This document shows, piece after piece, positions 7,559-15,252 of a stretch of 42,701 nt of DNA (its first letter is position 1; each line of letters opens with the position of its first letter). This stretch comes from Candidatus Collinsella stercoripullorum (GTDB taxonomy: Bacteria > Actinomycetota > Coriobacteriia > Coriobacteriales > Coriobacteriaceae). The stretch covers positions 1-42,701 of the forward strand of contig DXAO01000011.1 of NCBI GenBank assembly GCA_019117005.1, in the 5' to 3' direction. Made by a program: the position numbers and the translations under genes. The notes under the pieces are model-generated. The model saw nothing but the letters and a program-made list of their open reading frames with translations, did no database searches and was not told where the DNA came from.

Positions 7559-8296
7559 TCAGCTGAACATCAGCTCGTCGAAGGTGTAGACCCCCGCCGG
7601 GCGGCCGGCGAGCCGCTGCGCCGCCTCGAGGGCTCCGTTCACGAAGATCTGCCGGCTCGCCGCGCGGTGCGCGAGGGTGACCTCCTCGTCGTCCCCGAGC
7701 AGCATGACCGTGTGCACGCCCGCCACGGTCCCGCCTCGCACCGCGTGGACCCCGACCTCCGCCGCGTCGCGGGCGCCGCACATGCCGGAGCGCCCGTAGA
7801 CCGGGCGCACGGCCCCGTCGCGCGCGGCGGTCACCTCATCGAGCAGCATGCGCGCCGTGCCGGAGGGGGCGTCGGCCTTCGCGGCGTGATGGCACTCGAC
7901 GATCTCCACGTCGAAGCCGGGCAGCTCGCGGGCCGCCTGGGCGACCAGGTGCCGCAGCGCCGCGACGCCGACGGAGTAGTTGCCCGACCACACCACGGGG
8001 AGCTCCCGCCCCAGGGTGCGCAGCTGCTCCATCTGCCCCTCGCTGTACCCGGTCGTGCCCTCGATCACGGCGCACCGCGCGGAGCGCGCGTATGCGAGGG
8101 CCGCGTCCAGGCAGGATGCGTTCGAGAAGTCCAGCAGCACGTCGGCGGCCTCGGCGCGTGCGGTCTCGGCGGGGTCGTATCCCACCTGCGCCACCACCTG
8201 GAAGCGCGCGCCGCCCGCGCCGTCGCGCGCGGCCTCGGCAGTCGTCCGGATGAGCGAGCCCATGCGCCCGGCCCCCATGATCGCGATCCTAAGCAT
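7559..8296 (-). CDS. dapB: 4-hydroxy-tetrahydrodipicolinate reductase
   Basis: A 245-residue protein. The N-terminal Rossmann fold carries RIAIMGAGRMGSLI for NAD(P)H. The catalytic segment is VEIVECHHAAKADAPSGTA with the His pair and Lys of the family. VYGRSGMCGARDAAEVGVHA and GGTVAGVHTVML complete the tetramerisation and substrate region. It reduces hydroxy-tetrahydrodipicolinate to tetrahydrodipicolinate. Its start overlaps the dapA stop by 8 bases (ATGCTTAG), so the two are translationally coupled and consecutive in the pathway. Confidence 0.95.
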   Translation of the reverse strand: MLRIAIMGAGRMGSLIRTTAEAARDGAGGARFQVVAQVGYDPAETARAEAADVLLDFSNASCLDAALAYARSARCAVIEGTTGYSEGQMEQLRTLGRELPVVWSGNYSVGVAALRHLVAQAARELPGFDVEIVECHHAAKADAPSGTARMLLDEVTAARDGAVRPVYGRSGMCGARDAAEVGVHAVRGGTVAGVHTVMLLGDDEEVTLAHRAASRQIFVNGALEAAQRLAGRPAGVYTFDELMFS

Positions 8297-9179
8297 GCAG
8301 ACCAGCCCCCTTCATGGCCTCGACGAGCCGCTCGCGCGCGGGTTCGGACATGGGCACGAGCGGCATGCGGTAGACGGCGTCGCACAGGCCCATCTGCGCG
8401 AGGGCCTCCTTCACCGGGATGGGGTTCACCTCGCAGAACAGCGCGCGGATCAGCGGCATCGCGGCGACCTGGATCTCCCGTGCGCGGCGGACGTCGCCGT
8501 CGAGGAACGCCCGGCACATCTCGTGGACGAGCGCGGGCTGCACGTTCGCCCAGACGCTGATGACCCCGGAGGCGCCGAGCGCCATGAGGGGGACGGTGAG
8601 GGCGTCCTCGCCCGAGTACATGCGGAAGCCGTCGGAGAGCAGGTGCGCGATGTCCGCGGCGAAATCGACCGACCCGCTCGCCTCCTTGATGCCCATGATG
8701 TTGGGGTGCGCGGCGAGCCGCTCCACGTTGGCCGCGCTGAGCGCGCAGCCGGTGCGCCCGGGGACGTTGTAGACGATGCAGGGCACCCCGACCGCCTCGG
8801 CGGCGGAGGCCAGGTGCCGGTAGACCCCCTCCTCGCTGCTCTTGTTGTAGTACGGGGTGATGATGAGCAGGCCGTCGACGCCGATGCGCTCGAACGCGCG
8901 GCACTTCTCGACCATCGTCTCGGTGCTGTTGGAGCCCGCGCCCGCGATGACCGGCACGCGCCCGGCGACGCGCTCCACGACGAAGCGCGCCACTTCCTCG
9001 TCCTCCTCGTGCGTCATCGTCGAGCTCTCGCCCGTGGTGCCGAGCGGCAGCAGCGCGTCGGTTCCCGCGTCGAGCTGGAAGTCGACGAGGCGCCCGAGCG
9101 CACCGTAGTCGATCGACCCGTCGGCGGCGAACGGCGTCACGAGCGCGGTGATCGAGCCGGTGAGGTTGCGGATGTCCAT
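8289..9179 (-). CDS. dapA: 4-hydroxy-tetrahydrodipicolinate synthase
   Basis: A 296-residue TIM-barrel aldolase. It starts MDIRNLTGSITALVTPF and carries LLPLGTTGESSTMTHEE (pyruvate site), the catalytic tyrosine in CIVYNVPGRTG and the Schiff-base lysine in NIMGIKEASGS. It condenses pyruvate with aspartate semialdehyde, the committed step to DAP and lysine. Length is typical. The gene lies between lysA and dapB on the minus strand, with a 216-base GC-rich repetitive spacer separating it from lysA. An agaagggaac leader precedes the ATG at 9179. Confidence 0.96.
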   Translation of the reverse strand: MDIRNLTGSITALVTPFAADGSIDYGALGRLVDFQLDAGTDALLPLGTTGESSTMTHEEDEEVARFVVERVAGRVPVIAGAGSNSTETMVEKCRAFERIGVDGLLIITPYYNKSSEEGVYRHLASAAEAVGVPCIVYNVPGRTGCALSAANVERLAAHPNIMGIKEASGSVDFAADIAHLLSDGFRMYSGEDALTVPLMALGASGVISVWANVQPALVHEMCRAFLDGDVRRAREIQVAAMPLIRALFCEVNPIPVKEALAQMGLCDAVYRMPLVPMSEPARERLVEAMKGAGLHA

Positions 9180-9248
9180 GGTGTTCCCTTCTCTCGGTGA
9201 TGCTGCGGCCCCGGTGGGGAGGGGCCGGGCGCTGTGCGGCGGGCTGCG

Positions 9249-9385
9249 GCGGTTCCGGGGCGGCTGCGCGGCGGGGACGCACCGGCGGGCTGGGGCGGTC
9301 CCGGGGCGGCTGCGCGGGGACACACCGGCGGGCGCGCCGGCCGGCGGCTTCGCGCGGGGACGCCCCACCCCGGCGGGCGCGGCGG
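9249..9385. repeat. GC-rich approx. 46-bp imperfect tandem repeats between dapA and lysA
   Basis: The block gcggttccggggcggctgcg begins at 9249 and recurs as gcggtcccggggcggctgcg at 9295, each followed by cgggga-c-caccggcggg. A more diverged third copy (cttcgcgcggggacg... ccggcgggcg) follows. The period is 46 bases. The stretch lies inside the lysA-dapA operon, is not coding on either strand in any convincing way, and could form strong RNA structure. Confidence 0.65.
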
Positions 9386-9395
9386 CCCGGTCCGG

Positions 9396-10706
9396 CTAGG
9401 CGAGCGGTTCTGCGAGCGATGCGAGCACGGAGCGCCCGAGCGGCGTGGCGTCGAGCGTGGCGAAGTAGTCCGCCGGGGTCTCGGCTCGGCGGATGAGCTC
9501 GGTTCCGCCGTCCTCGCGCAGCAGGACCTCGGCGGGGCGCAGGCGCCCGTTGTAGTTGAAGCCCATGGCATGGGCGTGCGCGCCCACATCGTGGATGACG
9601 AGCAGGTCGCCGGGCTCGACGGCGGGGAGCTCGCGGTCCACGGCGAACTTGTCGTTGTTCTCGCACAGGCCGCCCACCACGTCGAACACGCCCGCCGGCG
9701 CCTCCGCGCTCTTATCCGGCCCGCCCGCCTGGCCCAGCACGGTGATGTGGTGGTAGGCGCCGTACATGGCCGGGCGGATGAGGTCGGCCGCGCAGGCGTC
9801 GACGCCGATGTAGTCCTTGTAGGTGCGCTTCTCGTGGATGGCGCGGGTGATGAGGACCCCGTGCGGGCCCAGCATGAAGCGCCCCAGCTCCGCGCACAGG
9901 GCCGTGTCCCCGAGGCCCGCGGGGACCAGGATCTCCTCGAAGGCGCGCCGCACGCCCTCGCCGATGGCGCGGATGTCGCAGGGGCGCTCGCCGGGCCGGT
10001 AGGGGATGCCCACCCCGCCCGAGAGGTCGATGAACGAGATGCGGACGCCGGTGCGCTCGGACAGGTCGGCGGCGAGGCGGAACAGGATGCGGGCGAGCGC
10101 GGGGTAGTACTCGTCGGTCAAGGTGTTGCTGGCGAGGAAGGCGTGCAGCCCGAAGGTCCGCGCGCCCGCGTCCGCCAGCATCGGGAGGGCGCGCTCGAGC
10201 TGCTCGGCCGTCATGCCGTACTTGGCGTCGCCGGGGTTGTCCATGATGCCGTTGGAGAGGCGGAACAGCCCGCCGGGGTTGAAGCGGCAGCAGACGGTCT
10301 CGGGGACGGGCCCCGCCTCGCGCTCGAAGAAGGGGATGTGCGTGATGTCGTCGAAGTTCACGATGGCGCCGAGCTCGCGGGCGAGGCGGAAGTCGGCGGC
10401 GGGCGTGTCGTTGGACGAGAACATGATCCGCTTGCCGCGGACGCCGAGGGCGCGGGCGAGCATGAGCTCGGTGGCGCTCGAGCAGTCCAGGCCGCAGCCC
10501 TCCTCGAGCAGGAGGGAGATGAGGGAGGGGTTGGGGTTGGCCTTGACGGCGAAGTACTCGCAGAACCCCGGGTTCCAGGCGAAGGCCTCGTTCACGGCGC
10601 GCGCCGTCCGGCGGATGCCGGCCTCGTCGTACAGGTAGAAGGGGGTGGGGTAGGTCTCGGCCAGCTCGACCGCGCGGTCCTTGCCGATGAAGGGCTTCTT
10701 GGGCAT
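9396..10706 (-). CDS. lysA: Diaminopimelate decarboxylase
   Basis: A 436-residue fold-type III PLP enzyme. The PLP lysine is in CEYFAVKANPNPSL (about residue 54). The phosphate-binding region is LSGGVGIPYRPGE. The partner-subunit Cys/Asp segment is GGLCENNDKFAVDREL, and HDVGAHAHAMGFNYNGR closes the active site. It decarboxylates meso-DAP to lysine. An aggaggcacc precedes the ATG at 10706. It is first in the minus-strand run lysA-dapA-dapB-dapH and divergent from the M20 deacetylase gene, so the 322-base gap between them probably holds both promoters. Confidence 0.96.
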   Translation of the reverse strand: MPKKPFIGKDRAVELAETYPTPFYLYDEAGIRRTARAVNEAFAWNPGFCEYFAVKANPNPSLISLLLEEGCGLDCSSATELMLARALGVRGKRIMFSSNDTPAADFRLARELGAIVNFDDITHIPFFEREAGPVPETVCCRFNPGGLFRLSNGIMDNPGDAKYGMTAEQLERALPMLADAGARTFGLHAFLASNTLTDEYYPALARILFRLAADLSERTGVRISFIDLSGGVGIPYRPGERPCDIRAIGEGVRRAFEEILVPAGLGDTALCAELGRFMLGPHGVLITRAIHEKRTYKDYIGVDACAADLIRPAMYGAYHHITVLGQAGGPDKSAEAPAGVFDVVGGLCENNDKFAVDRELPAVEPGDLLVIHDVGAHAHAMGFNYNGRLRPAEVLLREDGGTELIRRAETPADYFATLDATPLGRSVLASLAEPLA

Positions 10707-11028
10707 GGTGCCTCCCTGATAGCGCTCCTGCAGGATGTTCGTGCAGACAGTCCTGCGGGTGTTCCCCGCAGGCCCACCCGGCGGCCGCGCCCGGATGCCG
10801 GGTTCGGCGGGATTGCCTCCGCGCGGGATCCGAGCCTGCCGGCTCCCCCGCGCGCCATCGCACCCGCGCCTCTATCGAATGGGTGAACCCTACCACGGCG
10901 CACTCCATCCCACAGGAGCGCGCGCTGCTGCGATATCATTTGGAAACGTTCGACGCGCCACCGGGCGCACCGCGGGACCGTCCGCGGGGTCCGGCCTCCG
11001 CGCATCGCCCGACCGGGAGGAGGACCCG
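10707..11028. other. Intergenic region between lysA and the deacetylase gene, with a stem-loop
   Basis: No gene is seen in these 322 bases. On the lysA side, cctgcggg (10752-10759) pairs with cccgcagg (10765-10772), and a further cctgcagg lies nearer the gene, so two alternative stems are possible in the lysA leader. On the other side gatatcat near 10932 could be a -10 element for the deacetylase gene. I do not recognise a lysine riboswitch or T-box core. Confidence 0.4.
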
Positions 11029-12183
11029 ATGACCGATTCGCCCGCCGGCGCCGCCGGGCGCACGGATGAGATGGATGTCGCGGAGCTGACGCGCTTCCGG
11101 CGCGACCTGCACCGGATCCCGGAGCTCGACTTCGACCTGCCCGAGACGACCGCCTATGTGGAGCGGGTGCTCGGGGCGCTCTCCTGCGAGGTGTCGCGTC
11201 CGTGCCGCTCCTGCGTCTGCGCCCACTTCGACGTCGGCGGCACGGGGTGCACGGCGATCCGCGCGGACATGGACGCCCTGCCGGTGACGGAGCGGACGGG
11301 CCTGCCGTTCGCGTCCGAGCACCCGGGGCGGATGCATGCCTGCGGGCACGACGCGCATATGGCCATGGCGCTCGCCGCGGCGCGCTGGGTGGACCGGGCC
11401 GTGCGCCGGGAGCAGGGCGCGCTGCCGCGCAACGTGCTGTTCGTGTTCCAGCCGGCGGAGGAGACCACCGGGGGCGCCAAGACGGTCTGCGAGAGCGGGG
11501 TGTTCGAGCGCTACGGGGTCGACCGCATCTTCGGGTTCCACGTGTGGCCGGATCTGCCCGCCGGCACGGTCGCCTCGCGGCCGGGCCCGCTGCTCGCGCG
11601 CTCGAGCGAGGTCACGGCGAGCTTCACGGGCAGGTCGGCGCATATCGCGCGCTACCGCGAGGGCCGCGACGCGCTGGGGGCCGCGGCGCGCTTCGCGGTG
11701 GGCGCCAAGTGGCTCTCGCGCAAGCTGGAGCAGGAGGAGCCCTGCACGCTGCGGTTCGGCCGCATGGAGGCGGGGACGGTCCGCAACGCGGTGGCGGGGT
11801 CGGCGCGCGTGGAGGGCAGCCTGCGCGTGTTCTCGGATGCGATGTTCGACCGCGCGTGCGCCGAGCTCGACGCCGTGGCGCGGACGGCGGCGGGGGAGGA
11901 GGGCTGCGAGGTCGAGCTGGGGTTCTCCGAGGGGTACCCGCCCGTGGTGAACGACCCCGCGCTGTTCGAGCTCGTGCGCGGCGCGCTCCCGCGGCTCGAG
12001 GAGGTACCCGAGCCCCTGCTGATCGCCGAGGACTTCTCGTTCTACCAGCGGCATCTTCCCGGGGTGTTCCTGCTGCTGGGCACGGGGACGGGCACGCCGC
12101 TGCATGCGGACACCTTCGATCTGGACGAGCGCGTCCTGCTGCGCGGGCTGGAAGCGTACCGGCGCCTGCTGACGACGGCGTGA
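11029..12183 (+). CDS. M20-family amidohydrolase, probable N-acetyldiaminopimelate deacetylase
   Basis: A 384-residue di-zinc peptidase/amidohydrolase. Metal and catalytic motifs are AIRADMDALPV, MHACGHDAHM, the glutamates of FVFQPAEETTGGA, FGFHVWPDL and the late IAEDFSFY. The dimerisation domain sits at about residues 180-290. The M20D subgroup includes N-acetyl-DAP deacetylases (YkuR type), hippurate hydrolases and IAA-amino acid hydrolases. Its position head-to-head with the lysA-dapA-dapB-dapH run makes the DAP deacetylase role most likely. The matching aminotransferase is not in the window. Start at 11029 chosen for the gggaggagg 7 bases upstream. Confidence 0.82.
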   Translation: MTDSPAGAAGRTDEMDVAELTRFRRDLHRIPELDFDLPETTAYVERVLGALSCEVSRPCRSCVCAHFDVGGTGCTAIRADMDALPVTERTGLPFASEHPGRMHACGHDAHMAMALAAARWVDRAVRREQGALPRNVLFVFQPAEETTGGAKTVCESGVFERYGVDRIFGFHVWPDLPAGTVASRPGPLLARSSEVTASFTGRSAHIARYREGRDALGAAARFAVGAKWLSRKLEQEEPCTLRFGRMEAGTVRNAVAGSARVEGSLRVFSDAMFDRACAELDAVARTAAGEEGCEVELGFSEGYPPVVNDPALFELVRGALPRLEEVPEPLLIAEDFSFYQRHLPGVFLLLGTGTGTPLHADTFDLDERVLLRGLEAYRRLLTTA

Positions 12184-12316
12184 CGCGCCGCCCGGGCGGG
12201 GCGGGCGACCGCCTGCGAGCGCGGGGACGGCAAAAAGGTATCAACGGCTCCTTTCGGGGAATATGGGCCATGGACGCGGCGGACCGCCGCCGCGCTGACC
12301 GAAAGGAGACCGCTCC

Positions 12317-13255
12317 ATGGAATATAAGAACATCGTCGTCGCCGGCGGCGGCGTGCTGGGCAGTCAGATCGCCTTCCAGACCGCCTACAGCGGCTACAAC
12401 GTGACCATCTGGCTCCGCTCTGAAGGGTCGATCGGGCGCTGCCAGCCCAAGATCGACGCACTGCGCCGGACCTATCTCGACACGCTGGAGGCCATGAAGA
12501 CCGACCCCGCCGCCTACGCATACGGCCTGCTCCCCAAGGACGGCGTGACGCCCGAGGCGTGCGACGCCGCCAAGGAGCGCGTCGAGGCCGCGTACCGGGG
12601 GCTGAAGCTCACCTGCAGCTACGAGGAGGCGTTCGCGGACGCGGACCTCGTGATCGAGTCCATCGCCGAGAACCCCGAGCAGAAGATCGCCTTCTACACG
12701 GAGATGGCGGGTCACCTGCCGGAGAAGACCGTCGTGGTGACCAACTCCTCCACGATGCTGCCCAGCACCTTCGCCTCCTACACGGGACGGCCCGAGAAGT
12801 ACCTGGCGCTGCATTTCGCCAACGAGATCTGGGCGCACCCGGCGGCGGAGATCATGCCGCACGCGGGCACCGACATGGCGTACTTCGACGAGGTCGTCGC
12901 CTTCGCCGAGTCCATCCGCATGGTGCCGCTCAAGGTGATGAAGGAGCAGCCCGGGTATCTGCTGAACAGCCTGCTCGTGCCGTTCCTCTCGGCCGCCCAG
13001 GGCCTGTGGGCGGCGGGCATCGGGTCCGTCGAGGACATCGACCGCGCGTGGAAGCTCGGAACGGGGGTGCCGCTCGGCCCGTTCCAGATCCTCGACGTGG
13101 TCGGGCTCACCACGGCGTACAACATCGTCATGATGAAGCCGGAGGCCAAGGACCCCGACTCGCTCGTGGCGCGCATCGGAGCGCTGCTCAAGGAGAAGAT
13201 CGACGCGGGGGAGACCGGCGTCGCGGCGGGCAAGGGGTTCTACACCTACCGCTGA
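12317..13255 (+). CDS. 3-hydroxyacyl-CoA dehydrogenase family protein
   Basis: A 312-residue protein. The N-terminal Rossmann fold has IVVAGGGVLGSQIAFQTA and ADLVIESIAENPEQK, with TNSSTM and the catalytic His region ALHFANEIWAHP. The C-terminal helical domain starts near QPGYLLNSLLVPFLSAAQGL and ends GVAAGKGFYTYR. The family oxidises 3-hydroxyacyl-CoA with NAD(P)+ (Hbd type). HFANEIW replaces the more usual HFFNP, so the substrate may differ. A gaaaggagac leader precedes the ATG at 12317. It is monocistronic, followed by a terminator. Confidence 0.88.
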   Translation: MEYKNIVVAGGGVLGSQIAFQTAYSGYNVTIWLRSEGSIGRCQPKIDALRRTYLDTLEAMKTDPAAYAYGLLPKDGVTPEACDAAKERVEAAYRGLKLTCSYEEAFADADLVIESIAENPEQKIAFYTEMAGHLPEKTVVVTNSSTMLPSTFASYTGRPEKYLALHFANEIWAHPAAEIMPHAGTDMAYFDEVVAFAESIRMVPLKVMKEQPGYLLNSLLVPFLSAAQGLWAAGIGSVEDIDRAWKLGTGVPLGPFQILDVVGLTTAYNIVMMKPEAKDPDSLVARIGALLKEKIDAGETGVAAGKGFYTYR

Positions 13256-13280
13256 TAGCGTGACGAGGCGCAGTCGGTTC

Positions 13281-13312
13281 CGGGGGTCGGCGTCGCAGCC
13301 GGCCCCCGTTTT
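13281..13312 (+). terminator. Rho-independent terminator of the dehydrogenase gene
   Basis: cgggggtcggc (13281-13291) pairs with gccggcccccg (13298-13308) around a 6-base loop with one G-U pair, then TTTT. It lies 26 bases after the stop. Confidence 0.85.
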
Positions 13313-13401
13313 GTGTGGGGGTGCGGACGGGGGCTGACGTCGGGGAGAGATGCGGCTCCCGATCAGTACGACGTTCGTGAGAGCGGCCGGGCGGGGGAGG
13401 G

Positions 13402-13824
13402 TCAGTGGCCGCGGCGCTTCCTCTTCGCCTTGTCCCGCTTCTGCATGAAGCGCAGGATGCGCTTCGCTTTCTGTTCCTCCCGCTTTCGGGATGCGCTTTC
13501 TCGTGCCTGCGCCTCCCGCTGCTCGGCTAGGGCGAGCTGCGCTTTGGTCGAGGGGCCGCGCCGTCTCAGCTCGCGTGCGACCTCGCGTTGACGGCGTTTG
13601 GGGTTTTCCGCCAACGCGCGCGTTCGGTGGGAGACAGGTTCACTGAAGGTGAGTTGGGTCCATTTGTGGAGTACGAAGTCGAGGATTTCCTCGCAGGACG
13701 GTTCGACGCCGAACACCACCCGGCATGCACTGAGCTGTCCGTCTTCGACGCGCTCCACGATTCCCACCCAGAACTGGCCGTCGAAGCGCACGACAAGGGT
13801 GGAGGATACGCTGATCTTCCGCAT
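13402..13824 (-). CDS. yjdF: YjdF family protein (DUF2992)
   Basis: A 140-residue protein. The N-terminal half has TLVVRFDGQFWVGIVERVED and ACRVVFGVEPSCEEILDFVL, the family core. The C-terminal half is extremely basic and helical (NPKRRQREVARELRRRGPST, then KAQLALAEQREAQ and a K/R-rich end RDKAKRKRRGH), also typical of YjdF. Its molecular function is unknown. In Firmicutes it is controlled by an azaaromatic-sensing riboswitch, which points to a role in handling toxic heteroaromatic compounds. An aaaggagg lies 8 bases before the ATG at 13824. The leader upstream is structured (see the next entry). Confidence 0.88.
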   Translation of the reverse strand: MRKISVSSTLVVRFDGQFWVGIVERVEDGQLSACRVVFGVEPSCEEILDFVLHKWTQLTFSEPVSHRTRALAENPKRRQREVARELRRRGPSTKAQLALAEQREAQARESASRKREEQKAKRILRFMQKRDKAKRKRRGH

Positions 13825-13941
13825 GGCTGATTCCTCCTTTTTGTAGAAGCCACGCGGAGAAGGGACAACCAAGGAGGCAGGTTACTGACGGGCGCCGCCC
13901 GCACCCCGACTACCCGACGGGGTCGTGTTTTTATCTCCGAT
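13825..13941 (-). ncRNA. yjdF-motif riboswitch candidate in the yjdF leader
   Basis: From a presumed transcription start near 13941 to the yjdF start there are about 116 bases of leader. It contains accccg-tcgggtagt-cggggt (stem), then cgggc-ggc-gcccg (second stem), a conserved-looking cagtaacc, and cctcctt at 13871-13877. That last block is perfectly complementary to the Shine-Dalgarno aaggagg at 13833-13839, so ligand-dependent sequestration of the ribosome binding site is plausible. The arrangement and the downstream gene match what I recall of the yjdF RNA motif; a covariance search is needed to confirm it. Confidence 0.72.
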
Positions 13942-13947
13942 GCGCCG

Positions 13948-13953
13948 ATTATA
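13948..13953 (-). promoter_or_regulatory. -10 element of the yjdF promoter
   Basis: A perfect TATAAT on the minus strand (gcgc-TATAAT-cggc) stands out in GC-rich sequence at the right distance to give the 116-base structured leader. No good -35 hexamer is seen. Confidence 0.6.
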
Positions 13954-14114
13954 GCGCGTTCCGGTGGCCGGCGGAGGTTATGGCGGCGTTGCTTATGTGG
14001 GCGGGGACGTGAGGGGGTTTGAATGCGCGGCGTTGCGGCGGGTGTGGGTGCTTGCGTTGGGCGCAAGGGTGGCGATGCGGTCGATATTAACGTTACGCGT
14101 ATTCCGCAGAGCGC

Positions 14115-14564
14115 AATGACTCGCCAGCACGTCCTCGGCGTCGGCGTCCGAGAAGTCCTCGACGGCGGGCGTTACGCCCGCGTGCCCCGCGAACTCGAGA
14201 AGGTGAAGGCGTCGGCCTCGGGCGCCACCTGCGTGCGCTGGAGCTCGGATCCCGCCGCCACGAAGCAGTCGAGGACCCCGGCCTCCTCGACGTCCATGAC
14301 GTCCGCGAGCAGCTTGATGCTTCTGTCGTAGTTGAACGTCTTGGTCTCGAACTCGTAGGTGATCGACCCGGTCTTGTAGCCCACGTTGCGGGTATAGTCG
14401 CCCAGGCCGGACACCTGGATCTTCGGGACCATGATCTCCTTGGCGTTGCGCCCCGCGCGCGCCATGCGGCGCGGCGAGTTCAGGCACGTCGAGCACGCGG
14501 CTCTCTTGTAGACCTCGTCCAGGACGCTCGTGTAGTTCTTTACGTATGCGATGCTGTTGGCCAT
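14115..14564 (-). pseudogene. Phage major capsid protein, frameshifted and truncated
   Basis: The frame begins MANSIAYVKNYTSVLDEVYK and runs through KIQVSGLGDYTRNVGYKTG and LLADVMDVEEAGVLDCF, an N-terminal capsid region of a tailed phage or prophage. After EADAFTFS the frame reads SSRGTRA-stop. The sensible continuation FAGHAGVTPAVEDFSDADAE is in the next frame, so one base is missing near 14195. Capsid-like sequence then ends abruptly near 14115, well short of a full coat protein of about 300 residues. Together with the scaffold gene just upstream it marks a prophage remnant whose other structural genes are gone. Confidence 0.78.
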
Positions 14565-14570
14565 GGTTCG

Positions 14571-15113
14571 CTACTCCTTGTCCTCGGGAAGGCCGGCGAT
14601 GCCGCGCCAGCGCCTCATGGTCGCGCCCTCGTCCGTGGTCGCGCCCGCGTTCGGAAGCCCCGTTGCGCCCGTCGGCGCCGGGGCAGAAGATGCCGAGAAG
14701 AGCCAGGGCTCCGCGGCCTTGAGCTTCTCGATGTCGTTGTCGTGGTCGGGCAGGAGCGCGCGGGCGGCCTTGACGTTGCGCGCACCCGCGAGCTGGAGCT
14801 CGAAGCCGACGCGCTCCTCGTCGCCGCGCCGTCGCAGCTGGTCCATCTCCGCGCGCAGCTTCTCGGCAGACTCTGCCGTCTTGGCCGCCTCGGCGATCTC
14901 GCCCTCCAGCTCCGCGATGCGCGCGTCGCGCTCCGCGAGCGCCGCCTCGTAGTCCGCGCGTGCCCGTGCGACCGCCTCGTCGCCGTCGCCGGCCGTTGTG
15001 CCGGAGTCCTGGGGCGCGGCCGTCACCGCCGCCCGCGCCGCCTGGTCGCCCTGCGTCTGCGGCTCACTCGCGACCTGCGCCTGCGCGGCCGCGCCATCGT
15101 TCCCGTCACCCAT
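14571..15113 (-). CDS. Phage scaffolding-type protein (prophage remnant)
   Basis: A 180-residue protein starting MGDGNDGAAAQAQVASEPQT. An Ala/Gln/Asp-rich head is followed by a coiled coil at about residues 55-115 (ALAERDARIAELEGEI, EKLRAEMDQLRRRG) and a short tail with KAARALLPDHDNDIEKLK. Length, coiled coil and position 6 bases upstream of the capsid gene fit a capsid scaffolding protein, which templates prohead assembly and is then removed. The reading frame looks intact, unlike its neighbour. Start at 15113 is chosen because nothing convincing precedes it. The family cannot be named more precisely. Confidence 0.65.
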   Translation of the reverse strand: MGDGNDGAAAQAQVASEPQTQGDQAARAAVTAAPQDSGTTAGDGDEAVARARADYEAALAERDARIAELEGEIAEAAKTAESAEKLRAEMDQLRRRGDEERVGFELQLAGARNVKAARALLPDHDNDIEKLKAAEPWLFSASSAPAPTGATGLPNAGATTDEGATMRRWRGIAGLPEDKE

Positions 15114-15252
15114 GAACAGGCCCGCCTTTCTCCTCGGGCGGGCAAAGGAACAGCCCGCACCCAAACGATGGGTACAGGCTATCGGCGCGTCACAAAGCGC
15201 CTCCGAGGGGATAATGGTTGCAGACGAGCAGGAGGGAAAGGGGACGGAGACC

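Noticed and set aside
10707..11028. Lysine riboswitch or T-box ahead of lysA
   Set aside because: Only simple stems are visible; none of the conserved blocks of either RNA could be found.
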